Source: JBBIIC01 sp037446725
GTDB taxonomy: Bacteria; Actinomycetota; Coriobacteriia; Anaerosomatales; SLCP01
Assembly: GCA_037446725.1 (NCBI GenBank)
Contig: JBBIIC010000033.1
Span: forward strand, 1-15,609
Direction: 5' to 3'
DNA: 15,609 nt
Positions 13,062-15,609 of this stretch are shown here, one piece after another. The position numbers and the translations under genes are program-made. Numbering within the stretch: position 1 is the first letter of the stretch; each line of letters opens with the position of its first letter. The notes beneath the pieces are model-generated. The model saw nothing but the letters and a program-made list of their open reading frames with translations. It was not told where the DNA came from and did not search any database.

Positions 13062-14393
13062 CTAGCACTCCTCGTCGGCGCGCTCGCACAGCAACCGCGG
13101 TCGCGCGACGAGCGTCAGCCCGAGCGCCAGCAACACCAGCCCACCGATGAGCACCGCAGTGGTGACGCCGATCGCCTCGCCGAGCGCGCCGAACGCGAGC
13201 GACCCGATCGGCATCATCCCCATGAACGCGAGCACGAACAGCGACATGATGCGCCCGCGGATCTTCGGCGGGGCGGCAACCTGCAGGTTCGTGTTGATGC
13301 TCGAGACCGATGCGAGGAACGCAGCACCCATCAACACCATGACCACGCCCGCCACCCATCCCGTGCGCACGAGCGCGAGCACAACCACGCCGGTCGCCAT
13401 GCCGGTGACTCCCCAGCGCACGATCGTGTCGCGCCGGACACTCCCCGGCAGCGACGCGACCGCCAGCGCGCCGATGAGCGCGCCAGCCCCGTTCAGGCCC
13501 ATGAGCGTCGAGTAGCCGGTGCTACCCATTCCGAGCGTCTCGGCGGCGATCACAGGCAGCAATGCCATGAACGGCATGCCGAAGATGGTGATGGTGGCGG
13601 CGGTGAGCAGGTGCATCCAGACGCGCCGGTGTTGCCGAGCGTAGCTCAGGCCGGCGACGAGCATGCTGCGTGCCGACTCGCCCTCGCGGGGGTGGTGCTC
13701 CTGTTGCGGGCGGATGACGGCGAGTGCCCAGATGACGAACAGAAAGCTGATCGCGTTGGCGTAGAAGACCTCGGCCACGCCGAAGGCCGCGAACACCGCC
13801 GCGCCCAGCATCGGCCCCACGAGGCGAGCCGCGTTGAACTGCGCCGAGGAGAGCGCGATGGCGTTGAGCAGCGAAGCGCGCGGTACGAGGTCTGGCACCA
13901 TCGCCTGCCAGGCCGGGAACATGAACGCCGACACGACACCCGCGAGCAGGGTCAGGCCGTAGATCCAGCCCATGTCGATGGCGCCGGTTCGCGTGAGTGC
14001 GCCGAGTGCGGCCGCCTGCGCCATCAAGATGACCTGCGACCAGATGAGCAGCGTGCGCCGGTCGAAGCGGTCGGCGAGCGTTCCCGTGAACACGATCAGC
14101 ACGGTGACCGGGATGCCACTCAGGAAGTTCAGCACGCCGAGTGCTGCCGAGGACCGGGTGAGCTCATAGACGAGCCAGCCGAGCGCCACCTGCTGCATCC
14201 AGGTGCCGGTGTTGGAGAGTGCCGCCCCGACGAAGAAGTAGCTGAAGTCCCGGTGGCGGAACGACTCGAACGTCGTGATGCTGCGCAGGAACCGCCGCGG
14301 AGGCCCCTGGGTGTCGGCCTCGGCGGTCGGGGTGTCGTGCGGTACGGCTGTCGGTCGGCCGATCTGATCGTCCGGCTGGTGCTGCGGGTCCAT
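13062..14393 (-). CDS. MFS transporter, EntS/MFS_3-like
   Basis: This is a major facilitator permease, probably a proton-driven exporter, with 443 residues and about 12 hydrophobic segments. After a soluble ~45-residue N-terminus it reads FRHRDFSYFFVGAALSNTGTWMQQVALGWLVYELTRS, the typical opening of the enterobactin-exporter-like (MFS_3) branch. The A-like motif follows (GTLADRFDRRTLLIWSQ, about 102-118), then MFPAWQAMVPDLVPRASLLNAIALSSAQFNAARLVGPMLG and, in the second half, INTNLQVAAPPKIRGRIMSLFVLAFMGMMPIGSLAFGALGE. The ATG at 14393 is preceded by GAGGAG at four to five bases. It ends in a cysteine-containing tail. The substrate cannot be told from sequence: this branch contains siderophore, macrolide and other efflux proteins. 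No biosynthetic cluster or regulator is adjacent. Confidence 0.93.
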   Translation of the reverse strand: MDPQHQPDDQIGRPTAVPHDTPTAEADTQGPPRRFLRSITTFESFRHRDFSYFFVGAALSNTGTWMQQVALGWLVYELTRSSAALGVLNFLSGIPVTVLIVFTGTLADRFDRRTLLIWSQVILMAQAAALGALTRTGAIDMGWIYGLTLLAGVVSAFMFPAWQAMVPDLVPRASLLNAIALSSAQFNAARLVGPMLGAAVFAAFGVAEVFYANAISFLFVIWALAVIRPQQEHHPREGESARSMLVAGLSYARQHRRVWMHLLTAATITIFGMPFMALLPVIAAETLGMGSTGYSTLMGLNGAGALIGALAVASLPGSVRRDTIVRWGVTGMATGVVVLALVRTGWVAGVVMVLMGAAFLASVSSINTNLQVAAPPKIRGRIMSLFVLAFMGMMPIGSLAFGALGEAIGVTTAVLIGGLVLLALGLTLVARPRLLCERADEEC

Positions 14394-14506
14394 TAGCTCC
14401 TCTTGCGGGCGGTCTTGGTCGATGTGGGCAAGCGGAATCGAGTCTACTCCTGCGGGGCGAGTCTGCCGAGTGCCGGCGGGCCGGGTGGTTCCGGTACTTG
14501 CTCGCG

Positions 14507-14535
14507 TTGCCGAGCGGTTGGCCCCTCGCTATACT
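14507..14535 (+). promoter_or_regulatory. Promoter of tRNA-Ser(CGA)
   Basis: TTGCCG (14507-14512), a 17-base spacer and TATACT (14530-14535) form a strong sigma-70-type promoter 44 bases before the tRNA. The hexamers, spacing and flanking bases are the same as at the tRNA-Ser(GGA) promoter, while the spacers differ. Confidence 0.85.
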
Positions 14536-14579
14536 CGCCTTTGCGCTCTGAGCGGCTTGCGAGCTGCTCGCGCCATCGC

Positions 14580-14672
14580 GGAGAGGTGGCAGAGTGGTTG
14601 AATGCGGCGGTCTCGAAAACCGTTAGGCGGGTTACCCCCGTCTCGAGGGTTCGAATCCCTCCCTCTCCGCCA
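14580..14672 (+). tRNA. tRNA-Ser(CGA)
   Basis: This is a 93-base class II tRNA with encoded CCA (14670-14672). The acceptor stem GGAGAGG pairs with CCTCTCC, with discriminator G. The anticodon loop CTCGAAA carries anticodon CGA (14614-14616), reading UCG. The body is close to the tRNA-Ser(UGA) gene at 2922 (shared GTGGCAGAGTGGTTGAATGCG), suggesting the two are paralogues. It has its own promoter and a hairpin 13 bases downstream. Confidence 0.97.
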
Positions 14673-14685
14673 GTCAGACACGAAC

Positions 14686-14715
14686 GATGCCCGCTTCCGA
14701 GAGGGGGCGGGCATC
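14686..14715 (+). terminator. Terminator hairpin after tRNA-Ser(CGA)
   Basis: A 9-bp perfect stem (GATGCCCGC with its complement) closes a 12-base loop, starting 13 bases past the tRNA. No T-run follows, as with the other hairpins here. Position supports a terminator for the single-gene tRNA transcript. Confidence 0.65.
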
Positions 14716-14824
14716 CGTGTGGCGGCTCGCGGCGTCGTCCGGTCGGGGACATGCTCTTGATCGGCCCGCTGGCCCAATAGGCCCCTTCCTCGGCTACAGT
14801 AACAGCTCGGAAAGGAGAGCCGCG

Positions 14825-15484
14825 ATGGCCACTCGTAGGCCGACTGAGACCGTCGTTCGACTGAGAATCGTGTTGGCTGGCGTCGACCCGCTCGTGTGGC
14901 GGCAGATAGACGTGCCGGTGTCATCCACCCTCTGTGATCTGCACCGGGCGATTCAGGCGTCGATGGGATGGTTTGACTGCCATCTCCACCAGTTCCGAGT
15001 TGACGGACAGCCCTTTGGGGATCCTGAGGCCGACGAGGACGCGTTGTTCGGGACGCCCGATCAGGTCCGGGAGGAACTGCGCGCACACGGCGTGCAGGAT
15101 CGGGTTATCGACGAGATGCTCGAAAGGCACGAGCTTCTGCTCGACGAACGTAGCGTCCAGTTGGGCGATCTCACTTCGGGCCGGTTCGTGAGCTTCGAGT
15201 ACGAGTACGACTTCGGCGACGGATGGCGCCACGTGCTCATCGTCGAGGACTTCGGGCCATCCGAGCCGGGCGTTCGCTACCCCCGTTGCGTGGCCGGCTC
15301 GCGCGCCTGTCCTCCTGAGGATGTCGGGGGTCCGCGCGGGTACGCCGAGATGCTGGAGGCGCTGGCCGACGATGCGCATGAAGACCACGTGCGCTACCGA
15401 GAGTGGCTCGGAGGCGAGTGGGATGCTGAGGCATTCGATTTGGCCGGAGCGAACGATGCGCTCGATTTGGCACTATCGCTGTAG
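14825..15484 (+). CDS. Plasmid pRiA4b ORF-3 family protein
   Basis: The ATG at 14825 follows AAGGAG with seven bases spacing, giving 219 residues. Family features are clear. The N-terminal strand-helix unit reads VVRLRIVLAGVDPLVWRQIDVPVSSTLCDLHRAIQASMGW (10-49), followed by DCHLHQFRVDG. The signature YEYDFGDGWRHVLIVE falls at 126-141. A cysteine-bearing CVAGSRACPPEDVGGPRGYAEMLEAL (155-180) precedes the C-terminal YREWLGGEWDAEAFDLAGAN. The family is widespread, often on plasmids and beside transposons, and its biochemical role is not known. A possible -10 (TACAGT, 14795-14800) lies upstream without a good -35. Its last 12 bases overlap the 3' end of the convergent XRE fragment. Confidence 0.9.
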   Translation: MATRRPTETVVRLRIVLAGVDPLVWRQIDVPVSSTLCDLHRAIQASMGWFDCHLHQFRVDGQPFGDPEADEDALFGTPDQVREELRAHGVQDRVIDEMLERHELLLDERSVQLGDLTSGRFVSFEYEYDFGDGWRHVLIVEDFGPSEPGVRYPRCVAGSRACPPEDVGGPRGYAEMLEALADDAHEDHVRYREWLGGEWDAEAFDLAGANDALDLALSL

Positions 15485-15609
15485 TGTGATCTCGCTCATC
15501 GGCGGCAACAGGTCCGTCGCCTCAACCCCGAGCGCTTCAGCCAGCGAGTAGATGGTCTTGAGGGTCGCGTTCAGCTTGCCCGCTTCACACCGGCCGATTC
15601 ACGAGGTGG
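15473..15609 (-). pseudogene. C-terminal end of an XRE-type helix-turn-helix gene, with an in-frame stop, cut by the window edge
   Basis: Read on the minus strand, the frame ending at TAG (15473-15475) gives IGRCEAGKLNATLKTIYSLAEALGVEATDLLPPMSEITLQR. This fits the second half of an XRE/Cro repressor domain: the I-x-R-x-E-x-G recognition-helix end, then T-L-x-T-I-x-x-L-A-x-A-L-G-V and DLLP. Directly before the isoleucine the frame reads Ser then TGA (15599-15601), where such domains usually have a residue such as Tyr, Trp or Thr. One base change from TGG would create this stop. So the gene is either broken or the bases near the edge are misread. The rest lies outside the window. The overlap with the converging PRiA4b-family gene suggests both arrived or evolved as a pair. 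Confidence 0.55.

Noticed and set aside
13611..14396. 261-codon plus-strand frame opposite the MFS gene
   Set aside because: Its composition is highly charged and Arg/Glu/His-rich, with no hydrophobic core or motif. It is an antisense shadow of the transporter.
2572..14672. tRNA genes as integration sites of a mobile element
   Set aside because: No integrase gene, no duplicated tRNA 3' end and no composition change is visible near any of the five tRNAs.
1..15609. CRISPR array, rRNA, prophage or intact insertion sequence
   Set aside because: No regularly spaced repeats, rRNA signature or intact transposase frame was found. The holin-4 family name alone does not indicate a prophage, given its place in the ku-ligD operon.

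Overview
The window is GC-rich, densely packed bacterial chromosome with GTG starts, overlapping stop/start codons, strong Shine-Dalgarno sites and CCA encoded in every tRNA gene. I read it as an actinobacterium, possibly from the Coriobacteriia or a related anaerobic lineage. The support is indirect: GC content, a tadA gene beside a Ser/Ser/Arg tRNA cluster, and a periplasmic multihaem cytochrome. No 16S rRNA or other marker is present, so this is inference.

Layout. Positions 50-2374 (minus) encode an exported pentahaem cytochrome c with a C-terminal fibronectin-III-like domain. Positions 2533-3013 (minus) hold a terminator and three tRNA genes, transcribed in the order Ser(UGA), Ser(GCU), Arg(ACG). 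Positions 3033-5410 (plus) are a coupled pair: tadA, the tRNA adenosine deaminase whose bacterial substrate is tRNA-Arg(ACG), and a DUF2207-type membrane protein with a polyglycine tail. A 76-residue protein of unknown function follows at 5505. Positions 5755-9506 (minus) are a three-gene non-homologous end-joining operon: a four-helix membrane protein, Ku and the three-domain ligase LigD. Ku and LigD share a 4-bp overlap. Glycerol kinase (9592-11085, plus) stands alone.

Beyond that, single genes alternate between strands. In order they are tRNA-Ser(GGA), a stand-alone cyclic-nucleotide-binding domain protein (minus), a likely remnant of an MFS transporter gene, a membrane-anchored exported protein (minus), a 46-residue single-helix protein, a full MFS transporter (minus), tRNA-Ser(CGA), a PRiA4b ORF-3 family protein, and at the right edge the C-terminal end of an XRE-type repressor gene (minus) with an in-frame stop.

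How it fits together. Four serine tRNAs that together read all six serine codons lie within 12 kb. The two on the plus strand share an unusually similar promoter. TadA sits next to its substrate tRNA. Ku and LigD form a self-contained repair operon. The other genes are separate housekeeping or accessory units.

I found no CRISPR array, integrase, intact transposase or large unrecognised multi-gene system. The least explained items are a perfect 17-bp inverted repeat inside the LigD coding sequence, tandem hairpins over the ribosome site of the 76-residue gene, the shared tRNA-Ser promoter block, and two gene remnants.
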